From contig NZ_JABXWB010000005.1 in NCBI RefSeq assembly GCF_013375555.1, positions 1,514,001 through 1,578,000 of the forward strand: DNA of 64,000 nucleotides. The letters run 5' to 3'. This stretch comes from Sphingobium sp. EM0848. GTDB lineage: Bacteria; Pseudomonadota; Alphaproteobacteria; Sphingomonadales; Sphingomonadaceae. The position numbers and the translations under genes were made by a program. Shown here piece after piece: positions 63,615 through 64,000 of this stretch. A model generated the notes under the pieces. That model ran no database searches. It saw only the letters and a program-made list of their open reading frames with translations, and was not told where the DNA came from. The first letter of the stretch is position 1. The number at the start of each line of letters is the position of its first letter.

Positions 63615-64000
63615 GCGGCGCTCCCTTCGGTCTGTGCGCGATAGGCATCGACAATTTCACCGGCGCGGGCGATCCATGCCCGGCCGTCCGCGGCGATATG
63701 GCGCAACACCTCTTCGAACGGGCCGATGCGGTGGGGCTGGCCGATCAGATAGCTGTGCAGCGGGATGCACATCACAGTGCCCGAATTTTCGCCTTCCTTC
63801 GCCAGCCGTTCAAATTGGCGGATCAGCGTGTCGGCATAGTCGCGAGGACTCATATTATAGACGAAGAAGCCGTAATGGTCGTTGACCTCCAGGCTATAGG
63901 GGATGGCGGTCAGTTGACCGCTTTTCACCTTCACCGGCGTCGGCTGGTCGTCATGATAGAGGTCGCAGGTGTAATCTAGCCCATATTCGGCAATCAGGTC
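63611..64000 (-). CDS. Polysaccharide deacetylase family protein 2, 5' end outside the window
   Basis: The reverse-strand frame is open at base 64000. Visible part: EYGLDYTCDLYHDDQPTPVK, IPYSLEVNDHYGFFVYN, VMCIPLHSYLIGQPHR and a C-terminal helix. Same family as the gene downstream, with the typical late His in IPLHSYLIG. Two tandem members suggest a heteromeric or two-step enzyme. Confidence 0.78.
   Translation of the reverse strand, partial: DLIAEYGLDYTCDLYHDDQPTPVKVKSGQLTAIPYSLEVNDHYGFFVYNMSPRDYADTLIRQFERLAKEGENSGTVMCIPLHSYLIGQPHRIGPFEEVLRHIAADGRAWIARAGEIVDAYRAQTEGSAA

Overview
The window looks like chromosome or large-plasmid DNA of a Sphingomonadaceae alphaproteobacterium (Sphingobium/Novosphingobium/Sphingomonas type). 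I infer this from the high-GC coding style, four large TonB-dependent receptors beside catabolic oxygenases, AraC, TetR and Lrp regulators, and small sphingomonad-type proteins. No rRNA, tRNA or CRISPR array was seen.

Region 1 (1-5.3 kb) opens with the 5' part of a reverse-strand groEL that has no groES next to it. It continues with an island of very small genes: helical proteins, a DUF2384-like protein, a cold-shock protein, an alanine-rich protein and a spermidine-synthase-like protein. Region 2 (5.4-19.2 kb) is an accessory patchwork: an IS91-family remnant between 195-bp inverted arms, a TonB receptor/tyrosine phosphatase pair, a regulator with two TetR DNA-binding domains, a decayed nucleotidyltransferase/HEPN gene, a FitAB-type toxin-antitoxin pair, a traG fragment, an orphan VapC, and a large serine recombinase broken by IS256-family and IS3-family insertions. 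Region 3 (19.4-25.6 kb) returns to the same kind of small-gene island as region 1, with a second cold-shock gene, a second DUF2384-like protein and a second spermidine-synthase-like gene.

Regions 1 and 3 share the most striking signal in the window. At least nine unrelated short genes, on both strands, carry the same 5' leader: GACWGAGAGAC, about four bases, then GYGCTCCCGC, then a GGAG or similar Shine-Dalgarno that can pair with the CTCC, then the start codon. This looks like an undescribed cis-acting RNA family that hides the ribosome binding site, possibly defining a post-transcriptional regulon of microproteins.

Region 4 (25.7-42.1 kb) is a catabolic island after an IS5-family insertion. 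It has two copies of each of these: beta-hydroxyacid dehydrogenase, AraC regulator, TonB receptor and P450cam-like cytochrome P450. It also has an MFS transporter, a carboxymuconolactone decarboxylase-like protein, an SDR and a SnoaL-like protein. Region 5 (42.6-46.7 kb) holds an IS21-family element inserted in an older transposase remnant, and an AT-rich stretch. Region 6 (46.7-53.8 kb) is a second catabolic cluster: a duplicated EthD-like gene, three SDRs, a sulfotransferase, a SnoaL-like protein and a KshA-like Rieske oxygenase. Region 7 (53.8-64 kb) has pcm, an Lrp regulator divergent from a bifunctional putA, another TonB receptor, an unidentified protein, a hydrolase remnant and two adjoining polysaccharide-deacetylase-like genes, the last cut by the window end.

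Taken together, the window suggests uptake and stepwise oxidation of hydrophobic cyclic compounds (terpenoid- or steroid-like is an inference), next to a stress-type island of leader-controlled small proteins that mobile elements have split.
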